Assembly (NCBI RefSeq): GCF_900104515.1
Contig: NZ_FNJL01000027.1
Location: 1 to 64,000 of the forward strand
DNA from: Paracidovorax cattleyae
Lineage (GTDB): Bacteria; Pseudomonadota; Gammaproteobacteria; Burkholderiales; Burkholderiaceae_C
Length of the DNA: 64,000 nt
Reading direction: 5' to 3'
Shown: positions 1 through 9,424 of the stretch, one piece after another
How the letters are laid out: each line of letters begins with the position of its first letter
Position numbering within the stretch: the first letter of the stretch is position 1
Notes under the pieces: model-generated
What the model saw: the letters and a program-made list of their open reading frames with translations, nothing else
Told to the model about the DNA's origin: nothing
The model's database searches: none
Made by a program: the position numbers and the translations under genes

Positions 1-383
1 CCGGTCTGGTTGGAGTCGTCGTCGATCGCCTGCTTGCCCAGGATGACCAGTTGCGGCTGCTCCCTGTCCACCAGGGCCTTCAGGATCTTGGCCACGGCCA
101 GCGGCTGCAGCTCTTCCGAACTCTCCACCAGGATCGCGCGGTCCGCGCCGATCGCCATCGCCGTGCGCAGCGTCTCCTGGCACTGCGCCACGCCGCACGA
201 GACCGCGATCACTTCCGTGGCCACACCCTTTTCCTTCAGCCGCACGGCCTCTTCCACCGCGATCTCGTCGAACGGATTCATGCTCATCTTCACGTTCGCG
301 ATGTCCACACCCGTGTTGTCCGACTTCACTCGGACCTTCACGTTGTAGTCCACCACGCGCTTGACGGGGACCAGGATTTTCAT
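1..383 (-). CDS. etfB: Electron transfer flavoprotein beta subunit (partial)
   Basis: This is the N-terminal 127 codons of the ETF small subunit; the rest lies beyond the left edge. ETF-beta pairs with ETF-alpha, binds FAD and AMP, and carries electrons from acyl-CoA dehydrogenases to the respiratory chain. The protein begins [19 protein letters not shown] and contains [12 protein letters not shown] and [13 protein letters not shown], all hallmarks of the family. The ATG at 383 is the natural family start. It lies downstream of the two acyl-CoA dehydrogenase genes at 4803-7138, which fits a role as their electron acceptor. The 67-base gap to the preceding gene may carry its own promoter. Confidence 0.93.
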   Translation of the reverse strand, partial: MKILVPVKRVVDYNVKVRVKSDNTGVDIANVKMSMNPFDEIAVEEAVRLKEKGVATEVIAVSCGVAQCQETLRTAMAIGADRAILVESSEELQPLAVAKILKALVDREQPQLVILGKQAIDDDSNQT

Positions 384-450
384 GGGATGACCTCGTTGGA
401 TAAAGAATGGAAGAAAAAGAAGGAGATGCAGGTGGAATCGGCACGCCCGG

Positions 451-1482
451 TCACTCGGATGCGATGCCCTTGTCGCGGATGATCCCGCCCCACTTGGCGT
501 AGTCCTGCCGCACGCGCTCGGCCATCTGCGCCGGGTCCTGGAAGTGCGCGATCGCGCCTGCGCCCAGCAACCGGTCCTGCACGTCCTTCTCGGCCAGGAT
601 CTGCCGGACCTCGCCGGCCACGCGGTCCACCACCGCCTTCGGCGTGCCGCGCGGTGCCATCAGGCCGCCCCACGACACCGCGTCGTAGCCCTGGAAGCCC
701 TGCTCGGCGATCGTCGGCACATCGGGCAGCATCGCCACGCGGCGTGGCGAGCCCACGGCGAGGGCGCGCAGCTTGCCGGCCTGCACGTGCGGCAGTGCGG
801 CCACCAGGTCGGCATACATTACCGGCACCTGGCCGCCGATGGTGTCGGTGATCGCGGGCACGCCGCCCTTGTAGGGCACGTGCTGCATGTCGAAGCCGCC
901 CATCTGCTTGAGCAGTTCCATGCTCAGGTGGCCGAAGCTGCCGGTGCCCGAGCTGGTGTAGTTCATCGGCGTCTTCTGCGCCTTGGCGTGGGCGATGAGC
1001 TGCGGCAGGGTCTTCACGTCGGGCAGCTGCGCGGGGTTGACCACCACCACGATCGGCAGGTCGTACACCGTGGCCACGGGCGTGAAATCCTTGAGCGTGT
1101 CGTAGCCGGTCTTCCTGTAGAGGTGCGGCGCCAGCAGCGTGGGCGTGGCGAGCATCATCAGCGTGTAGCCGTCGGCATCGGACCTGGCCACCTGCAGCGC
1201 GGCGATCGAGCCCGATGCGCCCGGCCGGTTGTCCACCACCACGGCCTGCCCGAGCCGCTCGGCCAGCTTCTGCCCCACGATGCGCGAGGCCGTGTCGGTG
1301 GGCCCGCCCGCGGGGAAGGGCACCACCAGCCGGATCATCTTGCCGGGCCAGGCGCCGGCCGGCGCGGACGGCTGCGCCCCGGCGTGGCCGGCCAGCAGCA
1401 GCGCCAGCGGCCCGGCGGCGGCGAGGCCCAGCAGCGTGCGGCGTTTGGCGCGGGCCGGGGGTGTGGCGGGGAACAAAGGCAT
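451..1482 (-). CDS. Bug/TctC-type tripartite tricarboxylate transporter binding protein
   Basis: A 343-residue periplasmic solute-binding protein of the Bug (TctC) family, which captures carboxylates. The N-terminus has a signal peptide with twin arginines ([20 protein letters not shown]) ending near AGAQ, so Tat export is possible. The mature part opens with the family motif [18 protein letters not shown] and contains [14 protein letters not shown] lies nine bases before the ATG. It follows a second Bug gene by 48 bases, and no TctA/TctB membrane genes are nearby, as is common for the expanded Bug families of beta-proteobacteria. The ligand is unknown; linkage to acyl-CoA genes suggests an organic or dicarboxylic acid. 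Confidence 0.93.
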   Translation of the reverse strand: MPLFPATPPARAKRRTLLGLAAAGPLALLLAGHAGAQPSAPAGAWPGKMIRLVVPFPAGGPTDTASRIVGQKLAERLGQAVVVDNRPGASGSIAALQVARSDADGYTLMMLATPTLLAPHLYRKTGYDTLKDFTPVATVYDLPIVVVVNPAQLPDVKTLPQLIAHAKAQKTPMNYTSSGTGSFGHLSMELLKQMGGFDMQHVPYKGGVPAITDTIGGQVPVMYADLVAALPHVQAGKLRALAVGSPRRVAMLPDVPTIAEQGFQGYDAVSWGGLMAPRGTPKAVVDRVAGEVRQILAEKDVQDRLLGAGAIAHFQDPAQMAERVRQDYAKWGGIIRDKGIASE

Positions 1483-1530
1483 TCGTCGGGTCTCCGGTTC
1501 GGTTCTGGGTGCGATGGGGAAAGGTGGGAG

Positions 1531-2538
1531 TCAGTCCAGCCTGGCGCCAGCCGACTCGACCAGGGCCTTCCAGACCGGCATGTCGCGGCGGTAGTTGGCC
1601 TGGAAAGCCTCGGGGCTGTTCATGAGCGGCATGAAGCCCGCGCCGCGGATGCGTTCGAGCAGCTTCGGGTCGCGCGCGATCTCGCGCAGGTGCGCCTGGA
1701 GCACGTCCATCACCTCCTTGGGCAGGTTCGCGGGGCCGCCCATGGCGACCCAGCCGAAGACGGCATAGGCATCGTCCGTCACGCCCTGCTCGTGGATGGT
1801 GGGCACCTGAGGCAGGATGTCCATGCGCTGCGTGCCGGTCACGCCGATGGCCTTGAGGCGGCCGGAGTCGATGAAGGGCTTGGTGTTCTGCGCGCTGGAG
1901 AAGCACAGCTGCAATTGCCCGCCGATCAGGTCCTGGATCATGGGCGCCTCGCCCTTGTAGGCGACGTGGGCCATGTCGGCATCCTGCGTCTTGCTCATGT
2001 AGGCGCCGCCCAGGTGCGCATACGAGCCCACGCCCCAGGAACCGTACGAGACCTTGCCGCGGTTCGCCTTCACGTAGGCCAGCAGTTCCTTCATGTTGCC
2101 GGCAGGCACCGAGGGGTGCACCACCAGCGTGACGGGCGCGGCCGCGATCTGCGTGATCAGCGTCAGGTCCTTCTGCGGGTCGTAGGGCAGCTTCGTGTAG
2201 AGGAACTGGTTGATCAGCATCGAGGTGCTGAGCGAGAGCAGCAGCGTATAGCCATCGGGCGCGGCCTTGGCGACCGCGTCGGTGCCCAGGATGCCGGCGG
2301 CGCCGCCCCGGTTGTCCACCACCACCGGCTGGCCCAGGCGTTGCGAAAGGGCTTCGCCCAAGCTGCGGGCGATGATGTCGGTGGCGCCGCCTGCGTTGAA
2401 CGGCACGATGAGCCGGATGGGCTTGGCGGGCCAGCCGGCCTTCGGGGTCTGGGCGGGGGCCGTGCCCAGCCAGCCGGCGCCGCCGAGCGCGGCCATGCCG
2501 TGCAGCACGGCGCGGCGGTTGCATCGGGAACCTGTCAT
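1531..2538 (-). CDS. Bug/TctC-type tripartite tricarboxylate transporter binding protein
   Basis: A second Bug protein of 335 residues, distinct from its neighbour. The N-terminus NRRAVLHGMAALGGAGWLG is a twin-arginine-like signal peptide. The family motifs IRLIVPFNAGGATDIIAR and VVDNRGGAAG follow. GGAGA precedes the ATG at 2538 by about eight bases. It sits between the CoA-transferase gene and the other Bug gene, in the same direction as the beta-oxidation genes, so it probably delivers the acid that the operon degrades. Two adjacent Bug genes may cover related ligands. Which ligand each binds cannot be read from the sequence. Confidence 0.92.
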   Translation of the reverse strand: MTGSRCNRRAVLHGMAALGGAGWLGTAPAQTPKAGWPAKPIRLIVPFNAGGATDIIARSLGEALSQRLGQPVVVDNRGGAAGILGTDAVAKAAPDGYTLLLSLSTSMLINQFLYTKLPYDPQKDLTLITQIAAAPVTLVVHPSVPAGNMKELLAYVKANRGKVSYGSWGVGSYAHLGGAYMSKTQDADMAHVAYKGEAPMIQDLIGGQLQLCFSSAQNTKPFIDSGRLKAIGVTGTQRMDILPQVPTIHEQGVTDDAYAVFGWVAMGGPANLPKEVMDVLQAHLREIARDPKLLERIRGAGFMPLMNSPEAFQANYRRDMPVWKALVESAGARLD

Positions 2539-2626
2539 GGTGTTGTCTCCGGGGTTCTCTGTGGAAAATTCGGCCCCGGTGCGCCGCCTCTGCGGGCGGC
2601 CTGGTGCACCGGGCCGGCGGGAAAAA

Positions 2627-3904
2627 TCAGGGACTCGGTGGTGCCTCCGGCAGCGTCAGCACACCGCGCTGCTGCAAGCCCTGCAGCGTTTCATCGCTCA
2701 TCTGCAGCAGCCGCTGAAGCACCTCGCGCGTGCCCTCGCCCAGCGTGGGCGGCGCATGGCGGATGGGCAGACGCTGCCCGTCGATGCGGTACGGCGGCGC
2801 GAACACGGGCGTGGTGCCTGCCACGGGGTGCGGCATGTCCTGCAGCAGGCCGCCGCGCCGCGTGCGCTCGCTGGTCAGCGCCTCGTGCAGGCCGGCCACC
2901 TTGCCGCAGGGAATGCCGCAGGCCGACAGGCGCTCCAGCAGCACGTCGCGCGGGAAGGTGCGGATCAGCTCCGTGAGCATCGGGCCGATCACCTGCCGGT
3001 TCTTCGCGCGCTCCACGTTGGTGGCGAACCGCGGGTCTTCGACGATGTCGGGCCGCTCGATCACCTGGCGGCAGAACTTGTCGAACTGCGCGTTGTTGCC
3101 CACGGCGATGATGAGCGGTCCGTCGGCTGCGTCGAACATGCCGTAGGGCACGATGGACGGATGCGCGTTGCCGTAGCGTGCGGGATCGCGGCCCAGCTGC
3201 ATGGCGTCGAGCCCGTAGTAGCCGGTGACCATGAGGCCGCAGTCGTAGAGCGCCATCTCGATCAGCCGCCCCCGGCCGGTGCGTTCCCGCCGGAACAGCG
3301 CCGCCAGCACGGCCTGCGCGGCATACATGCCCGTCATCAGGTCCACCACGGCCACGCCGAACTTGAGCGGCGGCTGCGAGGCCTCGCCATTGAGCGCCAT
3401 GAGGCCCGCCTCACCCTGGACCACCAGGTCGTAGCCGGGCCGTTTCGCCTCGGGACCGGTCACGTCGTAGCCGGCCACCGCGCAGTAGATGAGGTCGGGC
3501 CTGATGGCCTTGAGCTGCTCGTAGCCCAGGCCCAGTTTCTCGGCGCCGCCGGTCTTGAAGTTGTGGATCACCACGTCGAACTGCGGCAGCAGGTCGTGCA
3601 CGATCTTCGCACCCTCGGGGCTCTGCAGGTCCAGCGTGATCGACCGCTTGTTGCGGTTCATGCTGTTGTAGTAGGTGGTCTCGGTCTTGCCGATGCGCAT
3701 GCCCCAGTCGCGCGTGTCGTCGCCGCGGCCGGGATGCTCCACCTTCACCACCTCGGCGCCGAAGTCGGCCAGCACCTGGCCGCACAGCGGCCCGGCGAAC
3801 ACGCGCGAGAGATCGAGCACACGCACGCCCTCCAGCGGAAAGTCGATGCCGTCAGGCGATGCGGCGTCAGGGGTGGTGGCGTTCAATGTCTTGTCTCCAG
3901 TCAT
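2627..3904 (-). CDS. CaiB/BaiF-family (type III) CoA-transferase
   Basis: A 425-residue family III CoA-transferase, which moves CoA from a donor such as succinyl-CoA to a carboxylic acid. The conserved start GVRVLDLSRVFAGPLCGQ is followed by AEVVKVEHPGRGDDTR and by RPGYDLVVQGEAGLM, whose Asp is the expected catalytic nucleophile. The reading frame stays open well upstream, but that part overlaps the next gene in another frame. The ATG at 3904, in front of TGDKTLNATT, leaves a short leader before the domain. It lies 67 bases after the enoyl-CoA hydratase gene and probably activates the operon's substrate. Formyl-CoA transferase itself is less likely because no oxalyl-CoA decarboxylase is present. 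Confidence 0.9.
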   Translation of the reverse strand: MTGDKTLNATTPDAASPDGIDFPLEGVRVLDLSRVFAGPLCGQVLADFGAEVVKVEHPGRGDDTRDWGMRIGKTETTYYNSMNRNKRSITLDLQSPEGAKIVHDLLPQFDVVIHNFKTGGAEKLGLGYEQLKAIRPDLIYCAVAGYDVTGPEAKRPGYDLVVQGEAGLMALNGEASQPPLKFGVAVVDLMTGMYAAQAVLAALFRRERTGRGRLIEMALYDCGLMVTGYYGLDAMQLGRDPARYGNAHPSIVPYGMFDAADGPLIIAVGNNAQFDKFCRQVIERPDIVEDPRFATNVERAKNRQVIGPMLTELIRTFPRDVLLERLSACGIPCGKVAGLHEALTSERTRRGGLLQDMPHPVAGTTPVFAPPYRIDGQRLPIRHAPPTLGEGTREVLQRLLQMSDETLQGLQQRGVLTLPEAPPSP

Positions 3905-3971
3905 TCGTTCATTGTGGTGCGGCGGGCGGCGTGGCCGCAGCCCCCTGCGCGACCCGGCACCGGGATGCGCG

Positions 3972-4781
3972 TCAGGCCGCAGGGCCGCGCAGGCGCACGT
4001 AATCGGGCGCGCGCTTTTCCAGGAAGGCGGCGATGCCCTCGCGCGACTCTTCGGTCTCCTGCGACAGCACCATGCTCTGCGCTTCGCTCTCCAGTTGCTC
4101 TTCGAGCGTGGCCTGGGGCGCCGCCAGGCAGAGGGTCTTGATGCGCGCCATGGCCTGCTGCGACCCGTTCGCCACGCTGGCGGCCAGTGCCAGCGCGCCC
4201 GCCAATGCCTCACCCGGTTCGGCCAGGCGGTTGACGGCGCCGAGTGCATGCAGGCGCTCGCCCGAAATCCGCTCGCCCGTCAGGCACAGCTCCGTCAGCA
4301 CCTGGCGCGACACGAATTCGGCCAGGAAGGCCGTCGCGCCGCCGTCAGGCGTGAGGCCCACCTTCACATAGGCCACGGAGAAGACGGCATTGCGCGCCGC
4401 CACCAGCATGTCGCAGGCCAGCGCGAGCGACAGGCCCGCACCGGCCGCCGCACCCTCCACGGCCGCGATCACCGGCTTGCCGCTGCCGCGCACCGCACGG
4501 ATCAGGTCGTGCAGGCCTTCCAGCCTGGCGCGGCGCTCTTCGATGGGCAGCTCGCGCCGCTTCGCCAATTGGCGCAGGTCGCCGCCCGCGCAGAAGTGGC
4601 CGCCTTCGCCGGTGAGCACGATGGCGCCCACCACGGGATCATCCTGCGCAGCGGCCAGCGCCTCGGTCAGCGCGGCGTAGAACGCGGGCGACAGGGCATT
4701 GCGCGCGGCGGTGTTGTTGTTGCTGAGCACCAGCACGGCGCCTTCGCGGCGCTGCAGCAGGGGCGCGGTCGTCTCCGTCAT
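3972..4781 (-). CDS. Enoyl-CoA hydratase/isomerase family protein
   Basis: A 269-residue crotonase-superfamily enzyme, the usual length for a single-domain enoyl-CoA hydratase or isomerase. The oxyanion-hole segments are visible: GHFCAGGDLRQL and AAVEGAAAGAGLSLALACD. At the position after the third helix it reads VGLTPDGGAT, with Asp, as in PaaG-type isomerases, so double-bond isomerisation is as plausible as hydration. It is the middle gene of the beta-oxidation operon, 21 bases from the acyl-CoA dehydrogenase gene at 4803, and is probably co-transcribed with it. Confidence 0.92.
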   Translation of the reverse strand: MTETTAPLLQRREGAVLVLSNNNTAARNALSPAFYAALTEALAAAQDDPVVGAIVLTGEGGHFCAGGDLRQLAKRRELPIEERRARLEGLHDLIRAVRGSGKPVIAAVEGAAAGAGLSLALACDMLVAARNAVFSVAYVKVGLTPDGGATAFLAEFVSRQVLTELCLTGERISGERLHALGAVNRLAEPGEALAGALALAASVANGSQQAMARIKTLCLAAPQATLEEQLESEAQSMVLSQETEESREGIAAFLEKRAPDYVRLRGPAA

Positions 4782-4802
4782 GGGATGGGGTCCTTCTTCG
4801 TC

Positions 4803-5942
4803 TTATGCCGGTTGGCCGAGCGCGATATAACGGGCCAGGTGGCGGTCTTCATCGCCCAGTTGGTGGTCGATCATCACCAGCCGCTTCGCATAGTGCGCCA
4901 GCGGCAGTTCCCAGGTCATGCCGATACCCCCATGCATCTGGATGCTTTCCTCGGCCACGAGTGTGCCGATGCGGCCGATGCTGAACTTGGCTGCCGAGAG
5001 CGCCCGCTCGCGCGCGGTGCGGTCCGCGCCGTCGATCGCGGCCGCGGCGTTGATGACGGCCGAGCGGGCCTGCTCCACCTCCAGCAGCAGATCGGCCATG
5101 CGGTGCTGCAGCGCCTGGAAGCTGCCGATCGGCACGCCGAACTGCTTGCGGGTGCACAGGTACTCCAGCGTGTGTTCCTTGGCCACGTCCATCGCGCCCA
5201 CGGCCTCGGCGCAGAGCGCCAGCAGGCCCCAGCCCACGGCCCGCTCCAGCAGTGCGGCGCCCTCGCCTTCCGCGCCCAGCAGCGCCTCGGCGCCCACGGC
5301 CACGTCGGTGAAGACCAGTTCGGCCGTGCGGCCGCCGTCGATCCGGCCATGGCCCCGGCGCGAAAGCCCGGCGGCATTGCCAGGCACGAGGAACAGCGAG
5401 ATGCCCGCCGCGTCGAACGTGCCGCCGGCCGTGCGGGCAGAGACCAGCAGCCAATCGGCGCTGTCGCCGAACAGCACCACGCCCTTGGCGCCGTCGATCA
5501 CCCACCCGCCTTCCTTGCGACGCGCGGTGGCCGCCACGCGCGTCGGTTCGTAGTGCCCGCCCGGCTCGTCGTGCGCCAGCGCGGCCACGGCCTCGCCGGC
5601 CATCAGCGGCGCCAGCACGGTGTCTTTCTGCACCTCGCTGCCGGCCGCCGCCACGGCGCGGCCCACCACCAGGGCGCCCAGCAGGGGCTCGGCCACCAGG
5701 CCGCGGCCCAGCCGCTCGAACACGACGCTGACGTCGAAGCCCGCGCCGCCGAAGCCGCCATCGGCCTCGGTGAACAGCGCGCCGATCGCGCCCAGCTCGG
5801 CGAAGCCGCGGTACAGCGCGGGGCTGTGGCCCTGCGGGCCGTAGGCGGCGTGGTTGCGCTGCTCGATGCCGGACTGCCCGGCGATGAAGCGGTCCAGCGT
5901 GTCCGCCAGCATGCGGCGGTCTTCGGTGTGTACAAAATTCAT
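4803..5942 (-). CDS. Acyl-CoA dehydrogenase, small subunit type (PimD-like)
   Basis: A 379-residue acyl-CoA dehydrogenase. It introduces the first double bond into an acyl-CoA using FAD and hands electrons to ETF. The chain begins NFVHTEDRRMLADTLDRFIAG. The C-terminal FAD-binding domain includes RKQFGVPIGSFQALQHRMADL and IQMHGGIGMTWELPLAHYAKR. The start at 5942 shares one base with the stop of the upstream dehydrogenase gene (TGATG), so the two are translationally coupled and may form a heteromer, as proposed for PimC/PimD. Its weak N-terminal similarity to ordinary dehydrogenases fits the small-subunit class. The substrate is inferred only from context. Confidence 0.92.
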   Translation of the reverse strand: MNFVHTEDRRMLADTLDRFIAGQSGIEQRNHAAYGPQGHSPALYRGFAELGAIGALFTEADGGFGGAGFDVSVVFERLGRGLVAEPLLGALVVGRAVAAAGSEVQKDTVLAPLMAGEAVAALAHDEPGGHYEPTRVAATARRKEGGWVIDGAKGVVLFGDSADWLLVSARTAGGTFDAAGISLFLVPGNAAGLSRRGHGRIDGGRTAELVFTDVAVGAEALLGAEGEGAALLERAVGWGLLALCAEAVGAMDVAKEHTLEYLCTRKQFGVPIGSFQALQHRMADLLLEVEQARSAVINAAAAIDGADRTARERALSAAKFSIGRIGTLVAEESIQMHGGIGMTWELPLAHYAKRLVMIDHQLGDEDRHLARYIALGQPA

Positions 5943-7138
5943 CACAACCCCAGGATCATCTTGGAGATGATGTTTTTCTGGATTTCGTTGGAGCCGCCGA
6001 AGATCGACAGCTTGCGGTAGTTGAAATAGTTGGCCGCGGCGGCAGCGGCGCCTTCCGGGCCCACGGCCAGTTCCTCGTGGCCGGCGTGCAGCGCCTCTTC
6101 CTGGAAGGGCAGCGCGTACGGGCCCATGGCGCGGCGCGTGAGCGAGAGGATCTCCTGGCGGATCTCGGTGCCGCGGATCTTCAGCATGGAGCTTTCCGCG
6201 CCCGGCACGCCGCCGCCGGCCACTGCGGCGATCACGCGCAGGTTGGTGGTCTTCATGTTCTCCAGGTCGATCTCCACGCGGGCGAGGCGCGCGGCGAAAA
6301 GCGGGTCCTGCGCGAGAGGCCGGCCGTTGCACTGCACGGTGGCGGCCACACGCTTGAGCTTCTCCAGCGCGGCCACCGAGAAGCCCACGCCCGCGATGTT
6401 GGTGCGCTCGTAGGTCAGCAGGTACTTGGCATAGGTCCAGCCCTTGTTCTCCTCGCCCACCAGATTGACCGCTGGCACGCGCACGTCGGTGAAGAACACC
6501 TCGTTCACCTCGTGCTCGCCGTCCAGCGTGATGATCGGGCGCACCTCGACGCCGGGCGAGCGCATGTCCACCAGCAGGAAGCTGATGCCCGACTGCGCCT
6601 TGGCCTCGCGGTCGGTGCGTACCAGGCAGAAGATCATGTTGGCGTGCTGGCCCAGCGTGGTCCAGGTCTTCTGGCCGTTGACGACGTAGTGGTCGCCCTG
6701 CCGCACGGCCGTGGTCTTCACCGAGGCCAGGTCCGAACCCGCGCCCGGCTCCGAATAGCCCTGGCACCACCAGTCCTCGCCGCTCAGGATGCGCGGCAGC
6801 CAGTACTGCTTCTGCGCCTCGTTGCCGTATTTGATGAGCACCGGGCCCAGCATGTTCACGCCGAAGGGCACGATGCGCGGAGCGCCCGCCAGTGCGCACT
6901 CGTTCTCGAAGATGAACTTCTGCACGGCGTTCCAGCCCGGCCCGCCGTACTGCTCGGGCCAGTGGTTCGCGAGCCAGCCGCGCGCGTTCAGGATCGCGTG
7001 CCAGCGCTCCATGTCGGCCTTGTCCAGGCGCAGGCCGGCGCGCACCTTGTGCGAGAGGTCGGCGGGCAGATGCTGTTTCAGGAAGGCCTGCACTTCGTCG
7101 CGGAAGGCTTCCTCCTGGGGGGTGAATTGCAGATCCAT
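5942..7138 (-). CDS. Acyl-CoA dehydrogenase, large subunit type (PimC-like)
   Basis: A 398-residue acyl-CoA dehydrogenase beginning MDLQFTPQEEAFRDEVQAFL. The flavin/substrate signature CQGYSEPGAGSDLASVKTTA and the C-terminal FGGSNEIQKNIISKMILGL are present. Members starting this way are the larger partner of paired dehydrogenases in pimeloyl-CoA and related pathways. It follows the bifunctional hydratase/dehydrogenase gene by 35 bases and its stop overlaps the next dehydrogenase start. The pair together with the FadB/J-like gene gives the order seen in pim-type operons (pimF, pimC, pimD). Medium-chain or dicarboxylic acyl-CoA is the likely substrate, by inference. Confidence 0.93.
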   Translation of the reverse strand: MDLQFTPQEEAFRDEVQAFLKQHLPADLSHKVRAGLRLDKADMERWHAILNARGWLANHWPEQYGGPGWNAVQKFIFENECALAGAPRIVPFGVNMLGPVLIKYGNEAQKQYWLPRILSGEDWWCQGYSEPGAGSDLASVKTTAVRQGDHYVVNGQKTWTTLGQHANMIFCLVRTDREAKAQSGISFLLVDMRSPGVEVRPIITLDGEHEVNEVFFTDVRVPAVNLVGEENKGWTYAKYLLTYERTNIAGVGFSVAALEKLKRVAATVQCNGRPLAQDPLFAARLARVEIDLENMKTTNLRVIAAVAGGGVPGAESSMLKIRGTEIRQEILSLTRRAMGPYALPFQEEALHAGHEELAVGPEGAAAAAANYFNYRKLSIFGGSNEIQKNIISKMILGL

Positions 7139-7173
7139 GAGGTCTTTCGTCGATCGCTCGTTCTGTCGTTCGG

Positions 7174-9306
7174 TCAGTGCGCTTCGGCGGCGGCGCGGTT
7201 CAGGCTGCCGAAGTCGCGGCCCTCGGCCACCAGCTTTTCCAGCAGCGGCGCGGGCTTCCAGAACAGCGGGTCTTCCTGCGCGAATTCGCGGATGTCGGCC
7301 AGGATCTTCGGCAGGCCCACCGTGTCGGCGTAGTGCATCGGCCCGCCGCGGAAGCGCGGAAAGCCGTAGCCCGAGAGGAAGGTCACGTCCACGTCCAGCG
7401 GCCGCAGGGCGATGCCCTCCTCCACCACCTTCGCGCCCTCGTTGACCATGGCGGCCATGTAGCGGCGCATGATTTCTTCCGGCGTGAAGCTGCGCGGCGC
7501 GACGCCCTGCTTCGCGCGCTCGGCATCGACGATCGCCAGCACTTCCGGATCGGGCTGGCCGGTGCGGGCGCCCTCCGGGTACAGGTAGAAGCCGCGCCCC
7601 GTCTTCTGGCCGAACCAGCCGCGCTCGCAGATGCGGTCGGCGATCTCCACATAGCGCGCCTTCGGGTCGCGCGTGGCGGCACGGCGCTTGCGCGTGGCCC
7701 AGCCGATGTCGCCGCCCGCCAGGTCGGTCACCTGGAACGGGCCCATCGGGTAGCCGAAGCCGCGCACCGCCGCGTCGATCTCATAGGGCGACGCACCGTC
7801 TTCCATGAGGTAGTCGGCCGCCTGCTTGTACACGGCCAGGATGCGGTTGCCGATGAAGCCGTCGCACACGCCGGCGCGCACCGGCACCTTCTTCATCGTT
7901 TTGGCCAGCGCGAAGGCCGTGGCGACCACGTCGGCGCTCACCTTCGCCGGCACCACGATCTCCAGCAGCTTCATGATGTTGGCCGGGCTGAAGAAGTGCA
8001 GGCCGATCACGTCCTGCGGGCGCTGCGTGGCCGCGGCGATCGCGTCGATGTCCAGGTACGAGGTGTTGGTGGCCAGCACGGCCCCAGGTTTGCAGACGCG
8101 GTCCAGCTCGCGGAACACGGCTTTCTTGACCTCCAGGTCTTCGAACACCGCCTCGATCACCAGATCGGCCGCGGCGATGTCTTCGTAGCGCGTGCTGCCG
8201 GTGTAGCGCGCCATCACGGCGGCCTTGGCGTCGGCCGCCATGCGGCCCTTGGCGACGAGCCCGTCGTAGACCTTCTCGACGTGCGCGCGGCCCCGGGACA
8301 GCGAGGCGTCGCCCTGTTCGATCATGGTCACGGGCAGGCCGGCATCCAGCGCCGACACGGTGATGCCCGCCCCCATGGTGCCGCCGCCGATGACGGCGAT
8401 GGACGCCACCGGGCGCGGCGCGGCGGCTTTCGCCTCGGGCACCTTGGCGACCTCGCGCTCGGCGAAGAAGGCATGGATCAATCCCGCGCGCTGCGGGCTC
8501 GCCAGGCACTCCATGAAAGCCGCGCGCTCGCGCTGCATGCCCTCATCGAAGGGCAGCTCCACGGCGTTGCGCACGCATTCGACGATCTTCTGCGGCGAGA
8601 ACAGGCCGCGCGATTTCTTGGCGGTGTCGGAGGCGAGCGCGTCCAGCTCGGCCAGCGCGGCGGCCTTGTCGGCGATGGCGACGTCGCGCGTGCGGCGCAG
8701 CGGCGCCTGCGCGGCCTGCAATTCCTGCACGCAGGCCAGGCCGGCGGCGACCGGATCGCTGCCGTCCACCAGACGGTCCACCAGGCCCGCGCCGAGGGCT
8801 GCCTTGGCGCTTAAAGGCTTGCCACTCAGCATCATCTCGGCGGCCGGCTTCACGCCCATCAGGCGCGGCGCGCGCTGCGTGCCGCCCGCGCCGGGCAGCA
8901 GGCCCAGGTTCACTTCGGGCAGGCCGAGCTGCGCGCCCGGCAGCGCCACGCGGTAGTGCGCCGCGAGCGCCACTTCCAGCCCGCCGCCCAGCGCCGCGCC
9001 ATGGATGGCGGCCACCACGCGCTTGCCGCAGGATTCGATGCGCTGGCAGACCTCGGGCAGCGAGGGCTCCACGGGCGGCTTGCCGAATTCGCGGATGTCC
9101 GCCCCGGCGATAAAGGCCTTGCCTTCGCCCACGATCAGCACCGCCTGCACGTCGGCCCGCGATTCGGCCTCGCCGATGGCGGCCATCAGGCCCTGGCGCA
9201 CCGCAGCGCCCAGCGCGTTCACGGGCGGGTTGTCGATGCGGACGACGAGAACGTCGCCCTGCAGGCGCGTTTGCGCGGGCGAAGCGGTAGCCGCTGCTGA
9301 GGTCAT
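7174..9306 (-). CDS. Bifunctional enoyl-CoA hydratase / 3-hydroxyacyl-CoA dehydrogenase (FadJ/PimF-like)
   Basis: A 710-residue fusion. Residues 1 to about 190 form a crotonase domain (GKAFIAGADIREFG; AAIHGAALGGGLEVALAAHYR). From about residue 298 the NAD-binding motif AVIGGGTMGAGITVSALDAG starts 3-hydroxyacyl-CoA dehydrogenase, with the catalytic-His segment GLHFFSPANIMKLLEIV, then two C-terminal 3HCDH repeats. It does the hydration and dehydrogenation steps of beta-oxidation. The ATG at 9306 is chosen because AGGAGA lies seven bases before it; the frame is open further upstream into the promoter. It is the first gene of the minus-strand operon and is divergent from a LysR gene. No thiolase gene is in the window. 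Confidence 0.94.
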   Translation of the reverse strand: MTSAAATASPAQTRLQGDVLVVRIDNPPVNALGAAVRQGLMAAIGEAESRADVQAVLIVGEGKAFIAGADIREFGKPPVEPSLPEVCQRIESCGKRVVAAIHGAALGGGLEVALAAHYRVALPGAQLGLPEVNLGLLPGAGGTQRAPRLMGVKPAAEMMLSGKPLSAKAALGAGLVDRLVDGSDPVAAGLACVQELQAAQAPLRRTRDVAIADKAAALAELDALASDTAKKSRGLFSPQKIVECVRNAVELPFDEGMQRERAAFMECLASPQRAGLIHAFFAEREVAKVPEAKAAAPRPVASIAVIGGGTMGAGITVSALDAGLPVTMIEQGDASLSRGRAHVEKVYDGLVAKGRMAADAKAAVMARYTGSTRYEDIAAADLVIEAVFEDLEVKKAVFRELDRVCKPGAVLATNTSYLDIDAIAAATQRPQDVIGLHFFSPANIMKLLEIVVPAKVSADVVATAFALAKTMKKVPVRAGVCDGFIGNRILAVYKQAADYLMEDGASPYEIDAAVRGFGYPMGPFQVTDLAGGDIGWATRKRRAATRDPKARYVEIADRICERGWFGQKTGRGFYLYPEGARTGQPDPEVLAIVDAERAKQGVAPRSFTPEEIMRRYMAAMVNEGAKVVEEGIALRPLDVDVTFLSGYGFPRFRGGPMHYADTVGLPKILADIREFAQEDPLFWKPAPLLEKLVAEGRDFGSLNRAAAEAH

Positions 9307-9378
9307 GCCTTTGTCTCCTGGATAGCTGTTCCAGGACATTCTTGCGGCGACAATGTTTTCTGACAATCCCATCATCCA

Positions 9379-9393
9379 TTGACAGACTGTCAA
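9379..9393. promoter_or_regulatory. Palindrome in the divergent lysR/fadJ-like intergenic region
   Basis: A perfect inverted repeat, TTGACA-GAC-TGTCAA, lies in the 118-base gap between the two divergent genes. It could be the LysR operator or overlap a -35 element (TTGACA). The assignment is inferred from position and symmetry only. Confidence 0.45.
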
Positions 9394-9424
9394 AGGATTT
9401 CAATCAATCCGCCGGAACGCTTCC

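Noticed and set aside
4803-7138. Isovaleryl-CoA dehydrogenase for the liu pathway
   Set aside because: These two dehydrogenases are of the paired PimC/PimD type and are far from the liu-type operon.
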